Positions 50,878-59,010 of a stretch of DNA of 64,000 nt are shown piece after piece. The stretch is from contig NZ_VUMD01000010.1 of assembly GCF_009696375.1 (NCBI RefSeq), positions 62,001-126,000 of the forward strand, written 5' to 3'. Positions within the stretch are counted from its first letter, which is position 1; each line of letters opens with the position of its first letter. This stretch comes from Clostridium porci. GTDB taxonomy: Bacteria; Bacillota; Clostridia; Lachnospirales; Lachnospiraceae. The notes below the pieces were generated by a model. That model saw nothing but the letters and a program-made list of their open reading frames with translations. It was not told where the DNA came from and did not search any database. The translations under genes and the position numbers were made by a program.

Positions 50878-51701
50878 GCCTCTTCTCCGATGCCTCCTTC
50901 TGTGCGCCTCTCCTCTCTACCGGCCTTCAGCAGAAGCTTTTTCTGCTGGGACTGTTTCATACATGAAAGAAGGCGCTCACGTATGAACTTCGGATTTTCA
51001 CCGCCCTGGATGGCAATGATACCCTCAATAATCGTGGAGCAGTAAAGCTCCTCCTCCTCCTGGCGGATTCTCAGCTTCTTAGCAATGGGGTGAAAGAGAA
51101 GATTGGAGAGTACACAGCCGTAAAATGTAGTAATCAAAGCTACTGCCATATCCTGACCCAGACTGGAATTGGCCTCTCCGCTGTCCAGTCCCAGCTGCTT
51201 TAGCATGTTAATAAGGCCTACCAGCGTTCCTATCATTCCAAAAGCAGGGGCAAAAGCGGAAGCCTTCTCATAGATGCCCGCCGCCTCATCATGGCGGGTC
51301 ATCATATCATCCATCTCCCGCTCCAACATGTAGCGCACCTTATCAGGGTCATTGGCATCCACAATCATAAGCACGGCCTGCTTGAAAAAGGGATCCTGAA
51401 TTTCATCCGCCTTCTCCTCCAAAGCCAGAAGTCCGCTCTGTCTGGCTATCATCGCCAAATCCACAATCTGATCTACCAGCTTTGGAATATTGTATTTCTT
51501 CCCCCTCATCAACACCAGCATATGCTTAGGAATATCCATCAGCAGCCGCAAAGGATAGCTTGCAATTACCGCAGCCAGCGTTCCTCCTACAACAATCAGT
51601 ACACTGGAGGTATCTGCGAAATTCCCCAGATTTACCGGTCCAATTCCCCATACGATCAGTATTCCGCCTAACACAATGCCAATCAGCGTTGTTAAATCCA
51701 T
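50874..51701 (-). CDS. motA: Stator protein MotA
   Basis: 275 residues with four membrane helices: LIGIVLGGILIVWGI, VLIVVGGTLAAVIASYPL, and the pair AFAPAFGMIGTLVGLINML and MAVALITTFYGCVLSNLLFHP. The cytoplasmic loop has YMLEREMDDMMTRHDEAAGIYE, where charged residues contact FliG. AGGAGG lies eight bases before ATG 51701. MotA-MotB genes inside the flagellar operon are usual for clostridia. Confidence 0.95.
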   Translation of the reverse strand: MDLTTLIGIVLGGILIVWGIGPVNLGNFADTSSVLIVVGGTLAAVIASYPLRLLMDIPKHMLVLMRGKKYNIPKLVDQIVDLAMIARQSGLLALEEKADEIQDPFFKQAVLMIVDANDPDKVRYMLEREMDDMMTRHDEAAGIYEKASAFAPAFGMIGTLVGLINMLKQLGLDSGEANSSLGQDMAVALITTFYGCVLSNLLFHPIAKKLRIRQEEEELYCSTIIEGIIAIQGGENPKFIRERLLSCMKQSQQKKLLLKAGREERRTEGGIGEEA

Positions 51702-51729
51702 GTTGTTGTCCTCCTGCGAGAATTAATAT

Positions 51730-51930
51730 TTATCTGATTTTATCTTTAAATGTCAGCACGCTGTTTGCCAATGCTTTCATCTGATAAATGATGGAATCTA
51801 CAGAATCCTTCACCAGAAAATAATCTCCGTTCATCATCTTGATTTTTGTTTCCGGAATACTTTCCATGCTTTCTATCTGAATGAGATTCAGATAGATTTT
51901 TTCTCCATTCAAACGGGTTGCTTCAATCAT
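51730..51930 (-). CDS. flbD: FlbD-family flagellar protein
   Basis: 66 residues: MIEATRLNGEKIYLNLIQIESMESIPETKI then NGDYFLVKDSVDSII, the whole FlbD pattern. The function is unknown; the gene is almost always next to flgE and motAB. ATG 51930 is chosen because GGGAG lies six bases upstream. The frame remains open for another 47 codons up to ATG 52071, three bases after flgE, giving a possible charged N-terminal extension; that start lacks a good ribosome binding site. Confidence 0.85.
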   Translation of the reverse strand: MIEATRLNGEKIYLNLIQIESMESIPETKIKMMNGDYFLVKDSVDSIIYQMKALANSVLTFKDKIR

Positions 51931-52073
51931 CGTTCTCTCCCTGTTTTCTTCAGACCTGCTGATGCTCTGCCCGGCAGCCGGATGCCGCTTTTCAGCTTCC
52001 ATCCGGCTCCTCCTAAGCTCTCTGGCCCGGTCTGCCATATCCTGATCCTGTCCATACGGCCATTTCATCATTT

Positions 52074-53012
52074 TTACCGCTTCATGTTAACCAGATCAGC
52101 AAGCATCTCGTCACTGACTGTAATGATCTTGGAATTTGCCTGAAACCCTCTCTGCGTGGTGATCATCTCTGAAAACTCTTTGGCCAGGTCCACATTGGAG
52201 GCTTCCAGATAGCCAGTCATAAGCATAGAGGTGGAGCCGCCGGGTATGGTGGCTGAGCTGGCTCCGGTGTTGTCACTGTCCGACGCATTGTAATAGCCGC
52301 CTCCGCTCTTTGTAAGGCCGTTGGGGTTCTGGAAGGTGGCGATGGCTACCTTTCCGAGGGAAACCGTCTTGCCGTCCTGAGCCGCATCGGTAGAGACTAC
52401 CGTGCCGGTCACTTCCCCCGCGCTGTTAACCTGAACATCCTTTAGCTGGAGCGCGTCACCATCATAAGCGAAGTTTAAATCCTTCGGCACCTTAAGAGGC
52501 TTAAGATTATCCTCCAAAGGCTTTGCATCCGTATCATCAGCACGTCTCCTAAACCCATACACAAAATTCTTATTGGCGTCCACCAGATAACCGTTGCTGT
52601 CAATCTGGAACTGGCCTACGCGGGTATAATCAAAGCCGGAGGCCTTCATCTTGTCCACCCCATAGCCTGCGTCCGGCCCTACTACCGCCTTAGTGATAAA
52701 AAAACCTTCCCCATCAATACAGGCGTTAAAGCCTCCCACATAGGAGGGAGTACTGCTGGTCATATCCATAGCGATGGAACCCATCATGGTGCCATAGCCG
52801 TACTGCGCCGCGTTTGTACCGCCGGCAGAGGTGGTATCCCTGACCACGCCTCCTGTGGAAGCAGTGGAGGTCTGGTACATAGCCTCCTTAAAGCTGTAGG
52901 TCTGGGATTTAAAGCCGAAGGTATTAACATTGGAAATATTGTTTCCGATTACATCCATCTTGTTCTGATGGGCTCTCAGTCCTGCTACCGCAGAATCCAT
53001 TGATCTTAACAT
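52074..53012 (-). CDS. flgE: Flagellar hook protein FlgE
   Basis: 312 residues, a short form of FlgE. The start LRSMDSAVAGLRAHQNKMDVIGNNISNVNTFGFKSQTYSFKEAM and the end LTGYLEASNVDLAKEFSEMITTQRGFQANSKIITVSDEMLADLVNMKR are typical of hook protein; each is a long conserved helix region. The exposed middle is only one small domain. Its length is controlled by FliK. It follows flgD and the small flagellar-operon gene. AAGGA lies ten bases upstream of ATG 53012. Confidence 0.93.
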   Translation of the reverse strand: MLRSMDSAVAGLRAHQNKMDVIGNNISNVNTFGFKSQTYSFKEAMYQTSTASTGGVVRDTTSAGGTNAAQYGYGTMMGSIAMDMTSSTPSYVGGFNACIDGEGFFITKAVVGPDAGYGVDKMKASGFDYTRVGQFQIDSNGYLVDANKNFVYGFRRRADDTDAKPLEDNLKPLKVPKDLNFAYDGDALQLKDVQVNSAGEVTGTVVSTDAAQDGKTVSLGKVAIATFQNPNGLTKSGGGYYNASDSDNTGASSATIPGGSTSMLMTGYLEASNVDLAKEFSEMITTQRGFQANSKIITVSDEMLADLVNMKR

Positions 53013-53088
53013 ATATGTGTCATCCTTTCCGCCGTTCTCCGCCCTTCACATCAGGACGGACGGAATGCGCATCCTGTTTCAGGTCCTG

Positions 53089-53472
53089 CTACATCAAAAC
53101 GGCACTGTCAATATTGGTAAATATTTTCTCTCTCATATCCTGCTGGGATATGGTTGTCACCACAGTGTTATTTGGTACATTGACTATAAAAATATTCTCC
53201 GGGCCGATTACCGCCACATCTTTGGCACCCTTTTTGCGGGCTCCCTCAACGGCATGCTCCAGCTGCTCCATCAGCCTGCTGTCGATATCGATTCCCCGTT
53301 CATCCAGGCGTCTTCTGGCGTGCTTGGAAAAGTTCAGTCCATCCTCTGCGCTCTTATTTCGGAGCAGTTCCTCAAAGGATGCGCCTCTGCCTTCGCCTCC
53401 CGGAAGTCCTGATTTTAGTCCGTGGTTCCAGAACCGACTGCTGTCCAGCCCGTTCACCCCATTTACATTCAT
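53089..53472 (-). CDS. Flagellar operon protein of the TIGR02530 type
   Basis: 127 residues. The C-terminal part FSKHARRRLDERGIDID, QLEHAVEGARKKGAKDVAVIGPENIFIVNVPNNTVVTTI is conserved in a family found between flgD and flgE in Firmicutes; the role is unknown. AAAGGG six bases upstream favours ATG 53472 over the ATG at 53478. Between it and flgE lie 76 bases. Confidence 0.85.
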   Translation of the reverse strand: MNVNGVNGLDSSRFWNHGLKSGLPGGEGRGASFEELLRNKSAEDGLNFSKHARRRLDERGIDIDSRLMEQLEHAVEGARKKGAKDVAVIGPENIFIVNVPNNTVVTTISQQDMREKIFTNIDSAVLM

Positions 53473-53511
53473 ATACATCCCTTTCCTGCAGCACCTTCTG
53501 TCTGCCCTGTC

Positions 53512-54105
53512 CTAAATAAGTCCTGTTCCTCCTGCCAACCAGGCATTTCTGTTATTATTGACGCTATTTATGCCGTTAGCTCTATTGTTTCCGTTGGCCC
53601 CTTCCTCTTTATCTCCTTCTTCGTTTCCATCCTTCTTATCATAAGGATTGGGGATCTCTCCCATGCCCAGGAGATAGCTTAAGGGATAGTCCTTATCATC
53701 ACCTTTCAGACGAAACACAGGTGTGCCTCCCACAAAGTTTACAGACTCCACGTCTCCGTATTTTACATCTACCCCTTTATCCTGACCGTAGGCATTGGTT
53801 TCTGTCACCGCTACCGTCACTCTCTGCCCAACCAGTCCGGCCGCATAAGTCTGCGTACTGACAGCCGTGGATGTGCTGATCGATTCAGTCATAGCGCTCA
53901 TGGACTGTACCATGGCCATCTGAGTCATCTGGGCCATCATCTCGCTGTTATCCATGGGATTTGTCATATCCTGATTCTGCAGCTGCGCCGCAAGCAGCTT
54001 AAAATAGCTGTTCATTGTAATCGTATTCTTGTCATTGGCCTCAACCGTATAGGAATTTCCGATATACGGGTTGCTGGTTCCGCTGGCTGTTATCTTGTCT
54101 GCCAT
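53512..54105 (-). CDS. flgD: Hook cap / scaffolding protein FlgD
   Basis: 197 residues. The FlgD signature NSYFKLLAAQLQNQDMTNPMDNSEMMAQMTQMA is near the N-terminus, followed by GLVGQRVTVAV and a shorter beta part. The C-terminus is Asn/Glu-rich (NGNNRANGINSVNNN) and may be unfolded. FlgD caps the growing hook and is removed later. GGGAG lies before ATG 54105. Confidence 0.93.
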   Translation of the reverse strand: MADKITASGTSNPYIGNSYTVEANDKNTITMNSYFKLLAAQLQNQDMTNPMDNSEMMAQMTQMAMVQSMSAMTESISTSTAVSTQTYAAGLVGQRVTVAVTETNAYGQDKGVDVKYGDVESVNFVGGTPVFRLKGDDKDYPLSYLLGMGEIPNPYDKKDGNEEGDKEEGANGNNRANGINSVNNNRNAWLAGGTGLI

Positions 54106-54122
54106 ATTTCTCCCTTCTGCCC

Positions 54123-55280
54123 TTACACCAATCCCAGTCTGAGCTGCTGGGCAAAGTTGTCTGATTCCTGCCTCTTTTGTTCCCTCTCCTGATGCCTGTC
54201 GTATCCGGCTCCCCGCCCTTCCTGATCTGCGGGGTACTGTCCCTGTTCCTGATGAGCGCCCTGGGTGTACACAATGGTAGCCTGACCGGTTTTTTCTTCC
54301 AGGATTCCAGCCAGCTCGCCAGCCTTCTGATTCAGCATCTCCAGAGTTTTGGGATTTGAGGCTGCAATCGAAACCGCAGCTCTGCCGCCCTCATAGACAA
54401 CCTTGATTGTCAGCTTTCCAAGAGACGCCGGCTCCAGCTCTACTGTCAGCTCTCCCTTCCTCTGCAGCAATCCCGAAGTAAGAGCATTCCCCAGATCCTC
54501 AGGAAGGCTATCCTTCCCTGTCAGAATACGGATATGTCCTCCCTCTTGCTCCTGTCCTGGCTCTGCCTGACGAACCGCAGACAGCTGCCGGCTGTTTCCC
54601 GCAGCTCTCGGCTGCTCTCCTGCCTGCAGATTGGCGGCTGTTCTGAAGATTTCCCCGGTCTCCTCGCCTGTTTGATTCCTCTCCGTCTCTTTCTTTGCTC
54701 CATGTGCAGGCTTCATTTTTACCATCTGATCGGCTACTGTATCTCCATTATTTTCCACAGGGAGCGCTGGCGCTTTCGTTTCCTTATGCGCATTGTCAGC
54801 CTGCGGGACAGCCTGAAGGGTTTCCTCTTGGATTTCTGACGGCGCAATAACTGTGCCTCCCTGGTTGTTTACAGGAAAACCGGTTTCTTGAATCGTAACC
54901 AGCGTTTTTCCTTCCGGCTTAAGCGCTGCTGCATCCACAGGCTGCTCATCCGTTTTCTGAACCAGCGCCAAAGCCTGATAGGGCAGCGATGCCTGCAGCA
55001 AATTTAAATCCGACTGCCCCAAAGTCTGTTCAGCCTTATCTGCTGCATGTACATGTTTATCCTTTACCGATCTATCCGGATCGTTTAAGGGCTCTTTTTC
55101 ATGGCCGGAAAGCGTCTGAGGCGTCTGTCTGTCGCTGATTGGATCTCCCTTTTCAGATAGCTTTGTCTTTTCCCTGAGAAGCTTGTCAAAGTCATCCTTT
55201 GGCCCACAGTCTCCTTTGGCCGCCTGTCTGGGCTCTGTCCTTTCAGGAGTTCGAACCAGCATTTTTACAACATTTTCCAT
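54123..55280 (-). CDS. fliK: Hook-length control protein FliK
   Basis: 385 residues. The first 260 are a Gln/Glu/Lys-rich ruler region without fold. The C-terminal domain is the FliK switch domain: GELTVELEPASLGKLTIKVVYEGGRAAVSIAASNP. The protein ends with a Gln/Arg-rich tail. FliK measures hook length during export and triggers the FlhB switch. It lies upstream of flgD as in Bacillus. A second FliK-like protein is encoded at 21.8 kb. Confidence 0.92.
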   Translation of the reverse strand: MENVVKMLVRTPERTEPRQAAKGDCGPKDDFDKLLREKTKLSEKGDPISDRQTPQTLSGHEKEPLNDPDRSVKDKHVHAADKAEQTLGQSDLNLLQASLPYQALALVQKTDEQPVDAAALKPEGKTLVTIQETGFPVNNQGGTVIAPSEIQEETLQAVPQADNAHKETKAPALPVENNGDTVADQMVKMKPAHGAKKETERNQTGEETGEIFRTAANLQAGEQPRAAGNSRQLSAVRQAEPGQEQEGGHIRILTGKDSLPEDLGNALTSGLLQRKGELTVELEPASLGKLTIKVVYEGGRAAVSIAASNPKTLEMLNQKAGELAGILEEKTGQATIVYTQGAHQEQGQYPADQEGRGAGYDRHQEREQKRQESDNFAQQLRLGLV

Positions 55281-55344
55281 GTTTCCTCCTTTCCTGATAG
55301 TAAATTTATAATCAACAGCCTGTTCAAGCTGGGATTACCTTTCC

Positions 55345-55803
55345 TCAGCCCCGGTTCTGATGACGAAATGCCACCGAAGAATTGGAAACAAATTCCTCGA
55401 TATACAGCTCCTGGGCCTTCGCTTCCGCTTTCAGGTACTCATCCTTCTTTTTATCCTTTATTTTTTCATACCTGGAGGTATCCACTTTTGCGGAAATTAC
55501 CTCCTTCTTTTTCTCATCCTCTTTTTGCTTTAACAGGCGGAGCCGTTCCTCTTCCTCACGGATTATTTCCTCCATACGGCCGATGCACATGTCAAAGAGC
55601 CGGAAATCAGTAATGGACGCCCCAGCCTGTTTAACCTGGTCAAACTCGCTTTCAAACCCCTCCAGTTCCCGGTTTAAGCCTGCAATCTCACTCTGCTTTC
55701 TGTTTACCCGCTGTACAATCACCGCATGCTCTACCTTTAGATTATCCAGAACCTGCGTCTGATAGTTTAAAACCGGCTCCAGTCTATACTGAAACTTTTT
55801 CAT
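55345..55803 (-). CDS. fliJ: Flagellar export chaperone FliJ
   Basis: 152 residues: FQYRLEPVLNYQTQVLDNLKVEHAVI and then an uninterrupted charged coiled coil (EEIIREEEERLRLLKQKEDEKKKEV), the FliJ pattern. FliJ inserts into the FliI ring like a rotor stalk and connects it with FlhA. GGGGG eight bases before ATG 55803. It lies 18 bases after fliI. Confidence 0.9.
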   Translation of the reverse strand: MKKFQYRLEPVLNYQTQVLDNLKVEHAVIVQRVNRKQSEIAGLNRELEGFESEFDQVKQAGASITDFRLFDMCIGRMEEIIREEEERLRLLKQKEDEKKKEVISAKVDTSRYEKIKDKKKDEYLKAEAKAQELYIEEFVSNSSVAFRHQNRG

Positions 55804-55820
55804 CCCTTGTTCCCCCAGAA

Positions 55821-57122
55821 TCAGCCTGTAATATTCTCCATAAGCCCCAGGACTTCTTCATATGAAAAGCGTTCCCATATTTCCTGCTTCAAAAATGCAT
55901 TTATGGAATCTATTTTGGATACTGCCTCATCCAGAGCCGCATTGTTTCCCTTTTTATAAGCGCCTATGGATATCAGATCCGCGTTTTTTTGGTAAATGCT
56001 CAGAAGATTCCGCAATCTGGAGGCGGTTCTCTGATGCTCCCGTGAGACGATTTCCACCATAAGTCTGGATATACTGGCTCCTATATCAATGGCGGGAAAA
56101 TGATTTTCATTTGCCAGCTGCCTGCTAAGAACAATGTGCCCGTCTAAAATACCTCTTACCGTGTCAGCGATAGGCTCATTGGTGTCATCTCCTTCCACCA
56201 GTACGGTATAGACACCGGTAATCGATCCTTTATCAAAGTTTCCGCTGCGCTCCAGCAGCTTGGGAAATTCCGCATAGATGGAAGGCGTGTACCCTCTCGC
56301 AATGGGAGGCTCTCCGATTGCCAGCCCTATTTCTCTTTGAGCCATGGCATATCTGGTAAGGGAATCCATCATCAGAAGCACATCGCAGCCCTGATCCCTG
56401 AAATACTCCGCAATGGTAGTAGCTACTAAAGGACATTTCATCCGCAGCATAGCAGGCTGGTCGGAGGTAGCCACCACCAGAACGGATCGTTTCATTCCCT
56501 CCTCTCCCAGATCCTTCTGGACAAATTCCAGAACCTCTCTTCCACGCTCGCCCACCAAAGCGATTACATTGATGTCCGCCTTAACATTCTTGGCAATCAT
56601 CCCCATAAGTGTACTTTTTCCAACTCCCGAACCGGAAAAGATACCGATTCTCTGTCCCTTTCCTATGGTATTAAGACCGTCAATGGCCTTGATGCCAAAC
56701 TCCAGGCGTTCCCTGATAGGGGGCCTGCTTAAAGGGTTGGTATAGGGGCTGTTCACGGTGTATGTCCTGGAGGGCTTAAAAACCTCCTTGCCGTCAATGG
56801 GCTCTCCTAAGGCATTAATAATACGCCCCTTCAGAAAATCTCCTACCGGCACCTTCAACCTCCGCCTTGTATTGCGCACAAAGCTTCCTGATGTAATACC
56901 GCTGGTAGCCTCATAGGTCATAAGCTGAATCTTGCCGTTTTTAAAGCCTACCACCTCTGCAGGCATCTGGCGGTTTTGCTCCTCATTGTAAATCATTACA
57001 ATATCTCCGATGCTGGAGCGCCCCCCCGAAGCCTCCATGGACATTCCCACTACGTTCTCAATTTTCCCTATATGGCTGACTGTTTCGGATTTCATAACCA
57101 GCTGCGGTATCTTTTCAAACAT
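55821..57122 (-). CDS. fliI: Flagellar export ATPase FliI
   Basis: 433 residues of the F1-type ATPase fold. Walker A SGSGVGKST is at 163-171, the LVGERGREVLEFV segment carries the catalytic Glu, Walker B is VLLMMDSLTRYAMAQREIGLAIGEPP, and GSITGVYTVLVEGDD the conserved core. It helps unload substrates at the export gate with FliH and FliJ. AGGAG lies before ATG 57122. Confidence 0.97.
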   Translation of the reverse strand: MFEKIPQLVMKSETVSHIGKIENVVGMSMEASGGRSSIGDIVMIYNEEQNRQMPAEVVGFKNGKIQLMTYEATSGITSGSFVRNTRRRLKVPVGDFLKGRIINALGEPIDGKEVFKPSRTYTVNSPYTNPLSRPPIRERLEFGIKAIDGLNTIGKGQRIGIFSGSGVGKSTLMGMIAKNVKADINVIALVGERGREVLEFVQKDLGEEGMKRSVLVVATSDQPAMLRMKCPLVATTIAEYFRDQGCDVLLMMDSLTRYAMAQREIGLAIGEPPIARGYTPSIYAEFPKLLERSGNFDKGSITGVYTVLVEGDDTNEPIADTVRGILDGHIVLSRQLANENHFPAIDIGASISRLMVEIVSREHQRTASRLRNLLSIYQKNADLISIGAYKKGNNAALDEAVSKIDSINAFLKQEIWERFSYEEVLGLMENITG

Positions 57123-57131
57123 AGGCTTCTC

Positions 57132-57959
57132 CTATACCCGTATATTCTCCAGTATGTCTTTGATGTTCTCCATCTGGGTATTCACGCTTACATCCACGAT
57201 TTCATCCGGCATCTCAATGATGCAGTTTCCCTGCTCCTCCTTATCCATCACAATGAATTTTATGTTGTCGGACAGGTGAGACAGCTCGTCAATCACATCT
57301 GCGTCTGCCTTCATCATCATGTCATAGTCAAATTTATCAATATAGATCTTGACCCAGGCTGTCTTTTTCAGCTTTTCCGTGGCAGCTACAATCATCTGCT
57401 TAATAACCTCTCCGCTGGATTTTAAGCTGATATGAATGACCTTCTCCGCCACAGACACGGCACAATCCTTCAGCTCGTCCAGATAAGCATGCACACAGGC
57501 CTCCTTTGCCTCCTCCACCGCCTCCAGGGCTTTTTTTATGTCTTTTTCAAAGCCGCTAAGCCGCTCCTGAAGTCTGGCTTCCGACTGGGCTATGGCCTTT
57601 TTCTCCCCCTGGAGCAGGCCTTCCTCATAGCCCTTAGCATAACCGGCCTGCCGGGCCCGCTCCTGCTCCTGGCAGGCCAGCTCCTTTGCCTCCTCCACAA
57701 TCCTCAGGCGTTCTTTCTCGATCGCTTCAAAAATCGCGTTGGTTTTCTCCTGTATGCGCGCCAGGTTCCATTGCTCCAGAAGCCGATGCTCTTCTGGCGT
57801 CTGTGAGACAGGCCCTTCTCCTTCGGGGACGGAAGGCAGCTCCTGGGTGCTTTTTTTAATTTCCTTTTTTTGTTCTGTCTCAACGGGAGGATTGTATTGC
57901 CAAATTCCCGGCTCCTTCTCCGGCTCTTTTATGATACGGTTAGACGATAATATCGTCAT
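57132..57959 (-). CDS. fliH: Flagellar export stator protein FliH
   Basis: 275 residues. A Pro/Glu-rich start is followed by a long charged coil (RLRIVEEAKELACQEQERARQAGYAKGYEEGLLQGEK, with AxxxGxxxG-like repeats) and the C-terminal domain AVSVAEKVIHISLKSSGEVIKQM, similar to ATP synthase delta subunits. FliH binds FliI and the C-ring. ATG 57959 has GGAGGTG six bases upstream and lies inside the end of fliG (20-base overlap); GTG 57968 is rejected because it is part of that site. Confidence 0.92.
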   Translation of the reverse strand: MTILSSNRIIKEPEKEPGIWQYNPPVETEQKKEIKKSTQELPSVPEGEGPVSQTPEEHRLLEQWNLARIQEKTNAIFEAIEKERLRIVEEAKELACQEQERARQAGYAKGYEEGLLQGEKKAIAQSEARLQERLSGFEKDIKKALEAVEEAKEACVHAYLDELKDCAVSVAEKVIHISLKSSGEVIKQMIVAATEKLKKTAWVKIYIDKFDYDMMMKADADVIDELSHLSDNIKFIVMDKEEQGNCIIEMPDEIVDVSVNTQMENIKDILENIRV

Positions 57960-59010
57960 CCCCGTCACCTCCCTTTTGGATGATTACCTCACCCTTCTCC
58001 TCCAGGTCGCGAATCAGATTAACAATACGCTGCTGCGCTTCCTCCACATCCTTAAGACGCACATTGGTCGTAATTTCCAAATCGTCCCGTACCGTATCTG
58101 CCATACGCTTGGACATATTGGTGAAAAATACGCTCCGCATATCTTCTGCCGCATTTTTCAGCGCGTATACAATATCCTTGGTATCGCAATCTCTGATAAA
58201 ACGCTGTACAGAACGGTTGTCCATCCCCAGAATATCCTCGAACACAAACATCTTGTCCTTGATCTCCCTTGCCAGCTCCGGATTGCGCTTGTCCAGCTCC
58301 TCGAAAATCTTCCTCTCACTGCTGCGATCCACATGGTTCATAACATCCGCCACATAGTCCACTCCACCCAGGTTCATATTATCCTCGCTGGTAATAATTG
58401 CAGCAAACTTCCGCTTCATCTCCTCTTCTACGATGCTGATCGCCTCAGGAGACACCCGATCCATACAGGCCATACCCTCCAAAGCAGCAATCCGCTTCTC
58501 ATCAGGAAGGTGCTCCAGAATCTGGGCTGCCTGCTCCGCATCCATGTAAGACATGATCAATGCTATCACCTGAGGGCGCTCATTCTGCAGCAGGGAAAGG
58601 AGGGCCTTGGGATCTCCTTTCATAAAGAAGTTAAACGGCTTGGACTGAAGGGTTTTGGATACCTTTTCCAAAAGGTTCCTGGCTGTAGTTTCTCCAAATG
58701 CCTTCTCCAGTACGTTTCTTGCATAATCCAGACCGCCGTCGGTCATCATTTTATGTGTCAGGCAGAGCTTGTAAAATTCATCCAGCGTCTGCTCCACCTG
58801 GACGTTGGTAGTCCGCCCCAGCTTAGCCACCTCATAGGTAAGCTCCTCAATATCTCCCTCATCCAGATACTTGTATATTTGAGAAGCCCTGTCCGCACCC
58901 AGGGATACGATAACAATCGCAGTTTTGCTTCTTGCATCTAAAACCATCTCATTGCCGCCTGTTTCCGGCGCTGTATTATTTTTTTCGATTAGATTTGCGG
59001 TTTCCGCCAT
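57940..59010 (-). CDS. fliG: C-ring switch protein FliG
   Basis: 356 residues. The N-terminal domain (KTAIVIVSLGADRASQIYKYLDEGDIEELTYEVAKL) binds FliF. The middle has ERPQVIALIMSYMDAEQAAQIL, where the usual EHPQ motif reads ERPQ. The C-terminal torque domain contains MFVFEDILGMDNRSVQRFIRD and the charged helix RMADTVRDDLE. It transmits torque from MotA. GAGGAGG six bases upstream selects ATG 59010. It overlaps fliF by 35 bases. Confidence 0.96.
   Translation of the reverse strand: MAETANLIEKNNTAPETGGNEMVLDARSKTAIVIVSLGADRASQIYKYLDEGDIEELTYEVAKLGRTTNVQVEQTLDEFYKLCLTHKMMTDGGLDYARNVLEKAFGETTARNLLEKVSKTLQSKPFNFFMKGDPKALLSLLQNERPQVIALIMSYMDAEQAAQILEHLPDEKRIAALEGMACMDRVSPEAISIVEEEMKRKFAAIITSEDNMNLGGVDYVADVMNHVDRSSERKIFEELDKRNPELAREIKDKMFVFEDILGMDNRSVQRFIRDCDTKDIVYALKNAAEDMRSVFFTNMSKRMADTVRDDLEITTNVRLKDVEEAQQRIVNLIRDLEEKGEVIIQKGGDGDDDIIV

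Noticed and set aside
57739-58941. 400-codon frame opposite fliG and fliH.
   Set aside because: Antisense shadow of two well-identified genes; His/Leu-rich composition without motif.
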